A DNA stretch of 64,000 nt, taken from Sinotaia quadrata (lineage: Eukaryota > Mollusca > Gastropoda > Architaenioglossa > Viviparidae). The stretch spans positions 109,979,635-110,043,634 of the forward strand of contig CM054180.1 of assembly GCA_028829895.1 (NCBI GenBank). Reading direction: 5' to 3'. Under the pieces are notes generated by a model. The model searched no databases and was not told the origin of the DNA. It was given only the letters and a program-made list of their open reading frames with translations. Below, one piece after another: positions 47,548-58,589 of the stretch (position 1 is the stretch's first letter; each line of letters opens with the position of its first letter). Both the position numbers and the translations under genes were made by a program.

Positions 47548-47720
47548 TGTGGTGGAGTAAATTTGCCTATCCCTATTTAAAATTTAAATGTTATATAAAT
47601 TGTTAAAGTGTCAGAGTATCCCGACCTTGGGCACTGCTTTTGACAGTATTTTGAAAGTGTCAGTTTTGGGAATAAACATCCTGAATCGAGAATGTTCTAG
47701 AAATTGCTGGCGTAAACCCC
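47548..47720 (+). mobile_element. LTR 5' fragment, same family as 1300-2628
   Basis: Starts TGTGGTGGAGTAAATTTGCC exactly as at 1300, follows the same order (CTTGGGCACTGCTTTTGA, AAGTGTCAG, AGAATGTTCTAG) and stops at a position equivalent to about 1475. Confidence 0.85.
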
Positions 47721-48078
47721 CTTTTTGTACTTTTGAGAATTTACACAAACAAAATAACAAACACACAATGAACAACAATAACAACACAAAATAAACAAGA
47801 TAGAGATCTCAAATAGCAAACGAACAGAAACAAACAACAAACAAATAGCAATAAAAAATATCGAAAAATAAAAACAAATAACCAACAATCAAGAAACAAA
47901 GAAATAATCAGTAAAAACTTGCGCCAAAGTACAGTCGTTAAAACCATGTATTGAACAAAATGACAAATTACTTATAATCATGACCAGGATGAAATTTTGC
48001 ACCAATAATATAATTAAATGCTATACACATTTTTACTTTATGAATCGTTGTACCCTTATTTCACCCCTATAGTGATGT

Positions 48079-48081
<3 letters not shown>
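47721..48081. other. A-rich noncoding stretch
   Basis: Irregular AACAACAA and AAACAAAC runs; nothing else. Confidence 0.5.

Positions 48082-48158
<77 letters not shown>
48082..48158. repeat. (CA)n microsatellite
   Basis: About 77 bp of pure CA. Confidence 0.98.
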
Positions 48159-48161
<3 letters not shown>

Positions 48162-48540
48162 GAAGCGTAAAATAAAAAGTAAGGACTCTTTAGTATATCA
48201 CATATGTAATTGAGACACCTCTTATCAAGATCATTTTTAGTACTCTTAAAATCTAATTTAATTTCACTCGTATAAAGTATAATCAGGAATTAAAAATAAA
48301 TGATAACTACTTCAACTGTTGACCACTACTGAAGTTCATTTATACTGCGTGTACAACATGACTCAGCCAAGTGTGTTCGGCTTCTTCTTAGTAAGCACGT
48401 TCACTCAAAAATTGCACACTCATCTCGCTTCGAATTGTGTTTTCTCAACTACATGAAATGTTTGATTGGGTAAGAAATGGACGAAATGTATTGTATTCTA
48501 TTCTGGTCCCAATTGGAATACACGTTTACTAAAACACCAG
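48159..48540. other. AT-rich noncoding stretch
   Basis: Nothing seen. Confidence 0.5.
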
Positions 48541-49030
48541 AATTGCGCTATATAACAGAAGGGGACCGACGACGTCAAAAGGCATTTCCTGGGGGAACAG
48601 CTTTCGCCTGAACACCGTCTACAATGTCAATTACTAAGGTCAAGTACTATGAGGTCAGGCGATATTAATTTTTTAAAAGAACAAAAAGATAACTAGAACG
48701 GCTAACTCTGGCATCGGTAGCTATTCATCATCCACCCTAGTACACTTTATTGGACAAGTTAAACAGTGACGTCATCTGCCAGTTCTTCGACTGTCAGTAC
48801 TGGGTCGAATTCGTTCCCGATGGCCGATCAAGGAGGATTCACCTGTAATTTCAAAGAACGCCGCGAGCAGGTAATGAATAGCTTCTCCATCGTTTCTTCT
48901 GCTTCGCAGCACTTCTCGACGAAGAAGACGAATTGGTGACGTCTCGTCAAGAGAGCCTTGGCGAAAGAAAAGTACAACAAGTCGGTTTGGAATCGAAGCA
49001 GACGACCACAAAGCCGTTGATGTGTGTGGT
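48541..49030 (+). promoter_or_regulatory. CpG-containing island with CRE and possible first exon
   Basis: Full CRE TGACGTCA at 48767-48774, about 45 bp upstream of ATG at 48820 that opens a 17-codon segment ending in a donor-like CAG|GTAATG. The minus strand also has a repeat-extended 122-codon frame whose non-repeat part is unrecognised. CpG is enriched up to the (CA)n at 49050. Confidence 0.3.
48820..48870 (+). CDS. Candidate first coding exon (17 codons), unrecognised
   Basis: ATG GCC starts the peptide MADQGGFTCNFKERREQ, followed directly by GTAATG, a plausible splice donor in phase 0. The start has G at +4 but C at -3, a mediocre Kozak context. Without splicing the frame runs 39 codons to a stop. 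No downstream exon is recognisable in the rest of the window, so this is suggestive only. Confidence 0.12.
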
Positions 49031-49048
49031 GTTAGGTTTTGAAATTTT

Positions 49049-49049
<1 letters not shown>

Positions 49050-49139
<90 letters not shown>
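49050..49139. repeat. (CA)n microsatellite
   Basis: About 90 bp of pure CA. Confidence 0.98.
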
Positions 49140-49141
<2 letters not shown>

Positions 49142-49814
49142 TATTTCGTGTTTATACAAATATACATATATATTTCTAATTGTGTGTGTTTGTGTTGTGC
49201 AACTATGATTCTATGTGAAGCATTCAAAGCAGTGCGGCAGAAATTTAAAAATAAATCATGGAAACGTCATCAGCATAACTGAATTATTAGGGATCAACTC
49301 TCTTGATAAACAGGAACTTCGCTGATTAAAAAGATTTATTTATTAATCTATTTTTCTTTCAGGTACACTTATACAATCCAGAGGAATGTAGAAAGAACAG
49401 ATTTGAAATAATGTTTATAGTGTGTTAATAATAATGGCTTTATGGATTATTTCATCTAATCATTTTTCTGTTAATCACTAAGTTTGCGATAGTCCATTCA
49501 AATGGGTAGATTAAGACAGACTATTTAAGAAAATAGAAATCAAAAGAAATCCTAAGATTTATAGACAACTCTCTCTCCCTCTCTCCCCTCTCTCTATTCC
49601 TCCTTCCCTCTCTCTTTCTGTCTATCTATCTATTATTGGTTATTTTAAAAAAAAATTCTGCTTGGCGAACATCTGAATATTTAAACTCTTAAAATCGATG
49701 TGGTTAAATAAACTATCTTCAAAAATTAAATTTCAATAAAAGTACTGGCATATAAACAAAACATTACTTCCAAATTATAATAGTATTTATGAAGTTCTCC
49801 TTATCGCTAAAAGG
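49140..49814. other. AT-rich noncoding stretch with short (CT)-rich run
   Basis: Pyrimidine-rich CTCTCTCCCTCTCTCCCC at about 49569-49620; otherwise nothing. Confidence 0.5.
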
Positions 49815-50310
49815 TGGAGAAAGAGAGGGAGAGGGGGAGAGAGAGGGAGGGAGAGGGGAAGGGAGGGAGACAAGGAGAGAGAGGGAAAGAGAGACGAGCT
49901 GTTATGGAGGGAGAGACAGAGAGAGAGAGGGGGGAGAGGGGGAGACAGAGAGGGAGAGGGAGAGAGAGTGAGAAGAGAGAGGAAGAGTGCGAGAGAGAGA
50001 GGGAGTGAGAGAGGGGAAGGGAGAGAGAATGGGAGAGAGAGAGTGGGAAATGGAGAGAGAGTGGGAGAGAGAGGAAGAATGGGAGAGGGAAAGGGAGGGA
50101 GAGAGAGGAAGAGTGGGAGAGAGGGAGAGAGAGGGAGTAGGAGAGAGGGAGAGATGGAGGAGAGAGGAAGAGGGGGGAAAGAGAAAGAGAGGGAGAGGGA
50201 GTGTGAGGGAGAGAGAAAGAGAGGGAGAGAGAATTAGATAAGGGGAGGGAGAGAGGAGAGACAAGAGAGAGAGGGAGAAAGAGGGGGAGGGGAAGGGGAG
50301 AGAGATGACT
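49815..50310. repeat. Purine-only (GAGAGG)n-rich block, about 500 bp
   Basis: Irregular GA, GGA and GGGA units with only scattered pyrimidines. Because the complement is all pyrimidine, many frames are open (Arg-Glu-Gly, Ser-Leu-Pro) and give false ORFs up to 182 codons. Confidence 0.95.
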
Positions 50311-51080
50311 ATAAATCTTAGCAGATGACAGAAAATATTTCTTTAGATATTTCAAAATTCATAAGATTATTTTTTATACGTTGAACACGAACAATATCAT
50401 TGGGCGGTAGCAAACGGTTAGCGCCTAACATTGCTTCATTGAAACAACGATTGTTTTCACCTTCACTGACGTACTGATATATGCATAACCATGAGTGCAC
50501 GACCTTTTGAGTACCTGCATCAATGTTACATGAAAGGGGATCGAAGCAGCCTTTTTAGTGAAACTCCATTTTGGAACTGTACATAATAGCAAGTGGAGTG
50601 TTGCTATCCAATGACAATTACTATTTGCCGGAAGCGCGTATGTTTCCTGCGAAATCAAGGGGAAGTAAATGCCATTGCTATTCTTGTTATGAGAGGTTGA
50701 GAGAGAATGTTGCTTCAGCTTGTCGTCTGATTAAAGTGATCAATATTCCTGTGTCAGTCGTTGTCGTTTCATTAGGGGTCTCTTCGTTTGTCGTCTTCTG
50801 CATAATTCCCCTTCGTTAGTGAAAATTTCGAATTCGCTTGTCATTTCTGTCTCTCACCCCCATCCCTTAAACTCCCCTTTATCCTACGCCATTTTTTGTT
50901 TCCGTTCGTGCTTTGATTTCCAAGATTCCAACATTGCTTTTGTTTTAGTGGACGAATGTTTGAAAAGAAAAAAAAAAGAAAGAGAATCGTGTTTAAATCA
51001 GTAGGCACTGGACACAAAGTTCTGAATAATCCAGTTTACCATTAAGCTCTCATTGGTTAGATTATCGCACGTCAGAAACA
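50311..51080. other. Ordinary-complexity noncoding block
   Basis: A plus frame of 82 codons (50571-50819) starts at TTG and ends in a hydrophobic stretch of about 22 residues. It has no ATG start and no recognisable domain. Confidence 0.25.
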
Positions 51081-51093
51081 CGTCATACTACAT

Positions 51094-51101
51094 TGACGTC
51101 A
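51094..51101. promoter_or_regulatory. CRE palindrome TGACGTCA
   Basis: Full CRE with a TCACGTCA-like neighbour (ACACGTCATA) 15 bp upstream. Confidence 0.3.
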
Positions 51102-51539
51102 TTTGATGGGGTATGTGTGACGCTAACACCACCTAGTTAACAGTTATGATTAATATTATTTAAATCAACCATAACTAATTACAAGTGATGAAAATCTTAA
51201 TTTATGTTATTAATAATTCTCCAGAAGACACCACTCATCTCTCTCACTTGGTGGGATATGCGGGTGCTGTCAACGTTTTCTCTCTCCACTACATTAAAGC
51301 CAAACATTCATCATCACACAATATTTCTGTAGGTGAAAAACGTCTTACCAATGGAGAAGACAAATCCATAATTTAATGGCTTTATATATTCTTTAATACA
51401 GTCTGTTCTGCTTATATCTGGGACTTATCTCAATTTTTCATGAAGTAGTTGAACTGTTGCTGTCGTCTATTTGACCTGCGTGGTTCTGACATCACACGGC
51501 AGTTATCTTCTGTCTGGTCCCTCCAACGTCGGATACAGC

Positions 51540-51880
51540 ACCTGGCATAGTCTTCAAACAGTTGGCCTACAGACTTAGGTTAAGACTTGCAGTCTTAAAC
51601 TCTAAGATTCGAATCTCATCTCCATGACTCCCAGACCAGATGGTCAAAATGGACGCGATGGTCAACCCTTGGATATGGGCACTGTGAATGAATAAATCTG
51701 AGCGTCTAAGGAATTTCAATTCATTCACGCGTATATATGAATGACTCTAGGTCAGCTGGCAGATTAACGCTACGTCACGATGCGGAACGCTAGTGACCAA
51801 ATATGGGCATCTCGTATCCGGTTAACGGCCTTTCCCTCACCTCTAGAGTGACCTATATACTCTCAATTTGTAAACAAATT
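51540..51880 (+). mobile_element. Possible tRNA-derived SINE relic
   Basis: GATTCGAATCTC at about 51607-51618 resembles a pol III B-box. Some 40 bp upstream, TGGCCTACAG is a poor A-box candidate, and a perfect 6-bp stem (AAGACTTGCAGTCTT) lies between. The tRNA fold is not complete and there is no 3' tail match, so this is tentative. Confidence 0.2.
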
Positions 51881-52434
51881 ATTGCACCATCCGAGCACAA
51901 GTTGCCTAACAGAAGTGTCTTTTCATAAATTAAATAGATACGATTGAATAAAATGAAAATAATATCTTCATAACTCGGCATAATTTGCCTAAAATTCCCT
52001 GACATTATATATAAACGTTTTGAAATTAGTGATGCATTTCATCATGAGCATCCAGGTATCAGGCTAGATTACATTGAAATAAACCGTATATCTTCTGTGT
52101 GCATCACAGAAGGCATGCGTTGAGTCGGTTTTGAATGCACCCCCTGACTTAAAAGTATTGTGGGGAGATGAGTAAGCACTTACAAGAGGGCCTGTCCTAT
52201 CCTGATTTTTTTTTTATTATAGAGATATTGTAGGCAGAATGTAGACATACGATAATCACATTATGCATATTGTTGAGCGTTCTGTAATCTTTGAAGGCAG
52301 ACTGTAGAGTTTACTGTAATAATTGTAGGCAATTTGTACGTATACGCTAACCAGTAAACAGAGTGTAGGCACTTCGTAGAGTGATGACCATCCACAAATG
52401 TGGGCCTATGTCATTTAGAGGTCCTGCTTTGGTT
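51881..52434. other. AT-rich noncoding stretch
   Basis: Degenerate TTGTAGGCA.A.TGTAGA motifs at 52225-52385; otherwise nothing. Confidence 0.45.
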
Positions 52435-52605
52435 CAGTGCCGACTTAACGCAAGGGCACGCTTGGCAGTTGCTCGGGGACCTCACGAACATAGGGGCCCC
52501 ATGCAAATCTATGTATGTTTTATTCCTGTGAGTAGTTGCTTTATATAGAGTTCCCCCAGTACACTGTTTTGCCCGTGGGCCTATAATGCTGTAAAGACGG
52601 ACCTG
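52435..52605 (+). mobile_element. hAT-type MITE, copy 2 (171 bp)
   Basis: Reverse-complement relative of 7859-8027 along its full length: CAGTGCCG start, GGCAGTTGCTCGGGG, TTTTATTCCTGTGAGTAG, GGGCCTATAATGCTGTAAAG, and ACCTG end. Flanking octamers (CTTTGGTT and TATTGATT) agree at 5 of 8, compatible with an old duplication. Confidence 0.7.
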
Positions 52606-52805
52606 TATTGATTAATTATCATCTCGATAGTAGGGCTATGATAATATCAGTGTGGGGGCCTATGTTGAACCTACAAAGTCTTGCTATCTGGGAGTGTTGT
52701 GCAGTTATAAATAAAAATTTGACGGCATGCAATGTGTCTATACCGATTGTTTCAAGTTCTTTTTAAAAACATTTTTTTAATGCCTCAACCAAACACTCAT
52801 ACAAC

Positions 52806-52971
<166 letters not shown>

Positions 52972-55380
52972 TATAATTTCATAAAATTGTTATATAAGTA
53001 TAATGCACCGTATATAATGATGACTCGCAAACACACAGGTATCATTTTGTAATTTTTATTTGTTTTTAACTTTTGTCATTGCACAAGTCTCCAAGCTTAA
53101 ATGCACTTGGCTTGACACACATAAAATAACACCACGAAATTTAGGAGGCACAAAAGCTACATAAGGACGATTTCACACTGGCGAATTTCTGCACTATAAT
53201 AAACACAACTAAAACATAAACATCCAATGAAAATAAAAATAACTTGATTATATATATATATATATATGTGTAATCTTTTCCAAACTAATTCTGCAGTTCA
53301 CTTAATTTCTGAACTTATATTTGAAGCACGATGAATATATTATGTTACATGTTGGCTAAAGAAGAGAGGGATGATGTGGCAAAGTGAGTAACAACAGCAA
53401 CAACAACACTCTCCCCCCCCTCGCCTCAGCAAAAAAACCCAAGTAATATATTATTAAAGTAAAGGTACTCTTACTTTGATGTTACAAATATCGCCAATGT
53501 GTAAAGGTCCATAATGAAATCACTACACAGAAACTGAATGACGCATGTGATCGCGTACACAACTGTAAAACAGCAACAACTAGAACGAGAAAACCAACGA
53601 ACAATCACACACACAACACTCAAACTCCCGCCTGGAATGTTCTTGTTCATCAAATAGAATTATAAATGAATTATCAACAGTATTATGCATCTAGTGATAA
53701 CATGTACACACTGGAAAATAGATTACACCATAAAAACGAACATATATGTACATTATGAACAATTGTTATCGTTAATAAAAATTAAAATAGCAGCAGCGGC
53801 AATAATAATAATAATAATAATACACCTACATAAAAGATCTGAATTTTTTTGTTGCTAATATATGTGTGTTGAGGAAAAGAAAATATAACCCTTTCGAACT
53901 ACAAGTCTTTACAAAATATCAGATAAATCACCGAAAGTAATAAATGAACATAGACCTCTACTTTATGGTCTTACGTATGTACAGTAAAGGGTTACTACTC
54001 TAATCCACCCCGCATTCTTTTTCTCCCAACCATGATTTATCTCCCCTACAATTTTAAAGACGTTTGCTGAGAACAAAGAACTACGCTTAACATCCACGAA
54101 AGGATTTGTAACTCGACAATTTACTTTAATTTAAAACAAAAGTCAACACAATAAGCAAAGCAATAATAAGAGCACAAACTTCAAACAAAGGTATGAGGTT
54201 ATCAAATAATTTTCACTGAAGATGCGAGTGCTTCCTGACTATTAATCAAATAGACCGGTTGCTCATTGCATCTAGTGCAGCGACTGGACGTCAATATCAT
54301 TAATACTGATTAGTGTTAATCCAATCAAGAGACTGGCTGAATAAAAAAATGTTGCGGACTTTTTGCTAGGATCGTGACGTGTATTCCCATAGCATACTTC
54401 AGACTTGTACCCGCAAAACCATGAAACGGATCTACCCTCCTTTTGGTCAGGGGATAGAATCCCAAGAACAAATATATCCCATTTTTATGGATTATTCTTA
54501 TAATTCTATAAAAGTATTTTCTTTCATTTACGATTAAGGTTGGGTACGGGTTGGCAAATGATTATAATCGGTTAAAAAGAAAATGTTTGCAATGAAATCA
54601 TAGGTAAGGAGGTGAGCTATTAGCTATCGAACACTCCTGACCACACATAATGCTAGTCCAAGTGCATGCTCTCCCTTGCACGCTTGACGAGCGGCAAAGC
54701 TTGACAAGAACTCTTGTTTTCTCCAGTATCAACGTGAACTTTTTAGAATCACACTTAACTAACTTTGTGCCAAGTAAAAACTCAACGACCGAAATAATAA
54801 ATCTTTATGAAATCACGACCACTGGCAGAATGAAGACAAAATTAAACAGACAAAAGAGAAAAGAAAATAACAGCAACAAACGAACGGGGTAGGTAGTGGG
54901 TGGAAGGAATTGCAATAAACAAAACCCGGCTCCATACAACAGAAACAAAAGAAAACTAAAAGTAAAAAGTAAAACAAACAAATCAAATAAATAAACAGTC
55001 TGATGAAAATCCAGAACATTGCATGCATTTCCTGGTTACAGTTAAACAAAAGTAACACCGAGCCTCGATTACACTTTATGACACATTCCTAGGGCACAGC
55101 GTCCCGCTAACCGGCTAACGTACCTCTCACAGTCCAGAAAAGTGTCTATGGCGTCTGTAACTAATTCTGAGATTGAAATTGCGCTAAGAGCGTGCCATGA
55201 AACCCAGCCAGCACTACTTTTGATTTTAGTTATAGATCTGTTTACTTTGTGTTATAGTATACATACATGTAAAATAATTTTAAAAATTAAATGAAATAAA
55301 ATCACAACATAGAAGAATACAGACTGCAGTACACGCAAGCACGCACGCACGCACACACCCACACACACTCACACATGAGT
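52972..55380. other. AT-rich noncoding stretch
   Basis: Contains (TA)n at 53252-53267, a C-run at 53411-53420 and AAT repeats at 53800-53821. The plus frame at 54650-54892 (80 codons, ATG start) and minus frame at 54813-55058 are unrecognised. Nothing else supported. Confidence 0.45.
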
Positions 55381-55620
55381 ATATTATTCATTGGCTTGGA
55401 GTCCTTCACCAGAAGGAAAGCGAGTCAGTCGATGACGGGCAGCGACTGGTCCCGAGATATTTGAGGTAAATGCCCGCCGACGACACAGCCTGGCTTTTAA
55501 TGAAAGACTTCCAACTTTGAGGTCACAAAATCGACTGAAAGAAATAAATTTTAAAAAAAGAGCGAGAGCAAGCGAGCGAGGAGAAAGAGAGGAATAAAAG
55601 CAAATCAACTAAAGTGAATT
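55381..55620. promoter_or_regulatory. CpG-containing island
   Basis: Ordinary-complexity DNA with clustered CpG (CGATGACGGGCAGCGAC, GCCCGCCGACGAC). A minus frame of 74 codons is unrecognised. Confidence 0.2.
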
Positions 55621-55816
55621 TCACGCAAAAGCGGGAGTAAAATATATACAAATACACATTTGCAAAATCAGGAAGAAAAACACGTAAGCTAGGAAGTAGG
55701 ATAGTTGGACAAGATATTAATCTTTTTCATTCGACGACGGAAGGACAATAAAATGACCAGGAATTCCCGAGGACTGAATATTAAGATCGATTACTTTTGC
55801 GTGTGTTTGTTTTCAG

Positions 55817-55923
55817 TTCGTTTGTCCGTCGTCCGGCCAAAGATGGCAGACCAGCGAGATCTGTGTAACGATAAAATATGCTCCTATTATCTCATACTGG
55901 AAACAGAGAACTATTATTGCTAG
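55817..55923 (+). CDS. Candidate exon with MIA/TANGO1-like Cys motif (speculative)
   Basis: A strong acceptor-like sequence (TTTGTTTTCAG, ending 55816) precedes a frame that reads RPKMADQRDLCNDKICSYY and stops at 55923. The spacing LC-x-D-x-x-C-S resembles the first cysteine pair at the start of the SH3-like domain of MIA/otoraplin/TANGO1 proteins. The similarity ends after about 16 residues, the next conserved DY..(P)DC segment is not found, and no later exon is seen. The internal ATG at 55843 has a good Kozak context. It could be a decayed exon or coincidence. Confidence 0.12.
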
Positions 55924-56080
55924 TACCAACAAGTGTAGGTATTCAAAATGTCTTAGTCAAAAGCCGGCCGCGCGGTTTAAGTCACCACGCTTGCTACTTA
56001 ATAGTACCGAGAAACACCGAAGATGAAAGCTCCGCAAATCCTCGAATTAATGAAATATCTTCCGTGAGTTTTCATTTTAC

Positions 56081-56128
56081 GGGGAGGGGGGGGAGTGTGG
56101 GGGTGGTGGGGTGGGGTGGGGGGGAGTA
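56081..56128 (+). other. G-quadruplex-like G-rich tract
   Basis: At least five runs of four or more G within 46 bases (GGGGAGGGGGGGGAG, GGGGGTGG, GGGGTGGGGTGGGGGGG), separated by one- to four-base loops. Confidence 0.7.
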
Positions 56129-56180
56129 GAAATACCCAGCGATTAGGAGTTGTGTTGGGATCAAATTATGGACAAGCAAC

Positions 56181-56308
56181 ACAACACCTTTAATCTTGTG
56201 TTCTCATAAGTGTAATCGTGCCAACTGAATTTATACCATTAAACACAACACCTTTCATCTTGTGTTCTTATAAGTGTAATCGTGCCAACTGAATTTATAC
56301 CATTACAC
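56181..56308. repeat. 64-bp tandem duplication (2 copies)
   Basis: ACAACACCTTTAATCTTGTG at 56181 and ACAACACCTTTCATCTTGTG 64 bp later; the two copies differ at about three positions. Confidence 0.95.
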
Positions 56309-56800
56309 ACACTCACCTCCCATATTGCCATACCCTCAATCTACACCCTCACCATCACCCCCATCCCCGGAAGAAAAATAAATAAAAGAGGAAGCAAGAA
56401 ATAAAAAAAATGTAAACAAGCCAAAGCATTACTAAACATGATCAATGCAAAGCTAAACATATAATACGAAAGAAATGCTTTATAAATATATAGTATATGG
56501 TGTGTATATATATACTTTGTAAGTGCCACGATACGTAGAAGTGAAAAGCAATACTTAATTAGATGTTTTACATTTATTCTTACAGAATGGTATAAAACAA
56601 GGAGTGATCAGTTTGGAAATCGTAAAATAGTGTCCGTATAAATCTTATAACTGCTTGTTCAATACTAAGAGCGGTATATTAAAAAAATACGAATAATAAT
56701 AATAATAATAACTTGCTTGTACCATACTAAGGGTGGCAAAAATGAAAACAACTACTAAAATTCACTACTTGGACAATACTACCGGAACACCAAAACAGCC
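56309..56800. other. AT-rich noncoding stretch
   Basis: (AAT)n at about 56691-56711; nothing else. Confidence 0.5.
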
Positions 56801-56935
56801 CCCCTGCTCTTTATTGGCCCGTACTAAAGGCGCTTAAAAATAAACAACAAACCCTGTTTGGCCCATACTTAAGGGCGCTTAAAAATAAAACAACAATCAC
56901 TGTTTGGCCCATGCTTAAGGCCCGGCAATGCAATA
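56801..56935. repeat. About 47-bp minisatellite (3 copies)
   Basis: TGTTTGGCCCATACTTAAGG and GCGCTTAAAAATAAA segments repeat three times, with the outer copies diverged. Confidence 0.8.
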
Positions 56936-57404
56936 AAGTTATTGAGCGTACTTGCTTTAATACGTCATAAAGTGGTAACTGGGGAAAGTATAGTTTCGGT
57001 TTTACTTATACAAAACATTATTCACTTATTAAGTTTATATATCCCCCAAATCTTTTTAATTAGTGTCAGTTATTTCCCCTTAGTAAATATCTAATACAAT
57101 AAGATTATGGCTTTACTTCCGTGTTTGCGTAAGTTCAATGCATATGTATTATTATTCAACATGATGCAATTTTGCTAAACAGTAGAAATACATTTTAACG
57201 GATTGATTCAATCAGCATGACGAGCACAAGGTGTTACAATTAACAAATTAAAGGAGGGTTGCAGTGTTAACAATTTATTTATTTATATTCTGAATTAATT
57301 TTACTGCGAACAGAATAAATGTATAAAGTTCAGGAATGATTACCGTTTCTTGTGCCGACTTCCCTGCTTACAATTATAGAGTAGCGAATTTGTTTCTCAA
57401 ACAC

Positions 57405-57500
57405 AAACATCCGGAACACAACCGGAAGTTTTCATGACATCACGTGGGAAAGGCACGAACAATGCCTCTTGAAGGTTCATAAAGTTCCGGAAACTGACCA
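57405..57500 (+). promoter_or_regulatory. Clustered ETS sites and CACGTG E-box
   Basis: CCGGAA at 57411 and CCGGAAG at 57422, then TGACATCACGTG whose CACGTG is at 57441-57446, then a third TTCCGGAAA at 57485-57493, all within 90 bp. The density looks promoter-like. The downstream plus frame (57469-57708, non-ATG start; first internal ATG at 57505) is unrecognised and runs into the B-box-like sequence. Confidence 0.35.
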
Positions 57501-57610
57501 CAGTATGCTTAAGCTTATCCGCGATGACATGCATGACGAAATGACCGAAGTTTTCGAGAGTTACGTAGTAAATAGAGAAATGCTATGTATAATAAGTACG
57601 GATAAACAGT

Positions 57611-57680
57611 TCGCGATAAGTGAGTTGACTTCGCATGCCCTAACCTGGGGGTTCGAGCCCCAGCTTTGCCGCGTTTTTTT
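57611..57680 (+). ncRNA. tRNA-like relic: B-box plus oligo-T
   Basis: GGTTCGAGCCC at 57650-57660 matches the pol III B-box. TGGGG and CCCCA flank it as a five-base-pair arm, although the loop register is shifted by one relative to a true T-arm. A seven-base T-run at 57674-57680 could terminate pol III. TAAGTGAGTTG at 57616 is a poor A-box. There is no matching 5' acceptor strand or anticodon stem, so this is a relic or SINE head, not a functional tRNA gene. Confidence 0.3.
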
Positions 57681-57880
57681 ATTTTTCGGAATTGACGCAG
57701 GCTGTTGAATTTTGGGTAGGTCGAGTCAAGGGAATATGTGCTACGAGTCACAGGCACAAACTCTCGGCCGTTAGAATTTATTGTGTACGCATGACGTATA
57801 ATGAGGATGGAGTGAATAATTTGATTAGTTTTGATTGCAATGTCCTCTTCAAACCATACTGTTTCACGGACGGAGTTCAA

Positions 57881-58010
57881 GGAGTGACGGATTTGGTGTG
57901 AATCTACAACAAATGAGACTGATATTTTTCTTAATACTTGTTAAAAAATTCTACAGCCCAAATACTCTTTAGAAAATAACCCTCATATATATATACTCGA
58001 AAATATTCTT

Positions 58011-58012
<2 letters not shown>
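57881..58012. other. AT-rich noncoding stretch
   Basis: Nothing seen. Confidence 0.5.

Positions 58013-58060
<48 letters not shown>
58013..58060. repeat. (CT)n microsatellite
   Basis: About 48 bp of pure CT. Confidence 0.97.
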
Positions 58061-58067
<7 letters not shown>

Positions 58068-58309
58068 TGTATGAGAGCTACTTAAATAACTATTTACTAT
58101 TGTTTCGTGGTTGAATTTAGTAGAAAGTTAATACATAGAGTGACTTTACGACCAAATAATTTTCTTCTAACTTAAATATGCAATCGGAAACTGAATATAA
58201 AATTTAAAAATGATGTAAAAAAACCGAAACAAACCAAGGAAGAGAAAATAAGCATTCGCATACAGCTCAAAGGGGAAATTAAGCCCTATCGTCATAAGGA
58301 GAAAGCGAA

Positions 58310-58317
58310 TGACGTCA
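58310..58317. promoter_or_regulatory. CRE palindrome TGACGTCA
   Basis: Full CRE in moderately CpG-containing DNA (58295-58350). Confidence 0.3.
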
Positions 58318-58589
58318 CAATGTTTCGACTGACATCGTTCGCGTTCAGTACGTGCACAATTGTCATGGCATATTGAGAACCTCAGACGCTATGTCCGAGA
58401 GACTGTAACAACATTGAAACAACACTTCCATTAAATTCTCACAAGAACAAATAGCCGTATGAAAGTATAAAAATCATCAACTTTGTCATTGTTTTGTAAC
58501 AAGAACGAGTTTATGAGCAACAACACAACACATTAGTAATATCAGTATTGGAGTCACCAAAAAAAAATTAAAAAAAATTAATGGGGAAT

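Noticed and set aside
49807..50355. 182-codon Ser-Leu-Pro ORF and the Arg-Glu-Gly ORFs opposite it
   Set aside because: Purine/pyrimidine block lacks stop codons in most frames.
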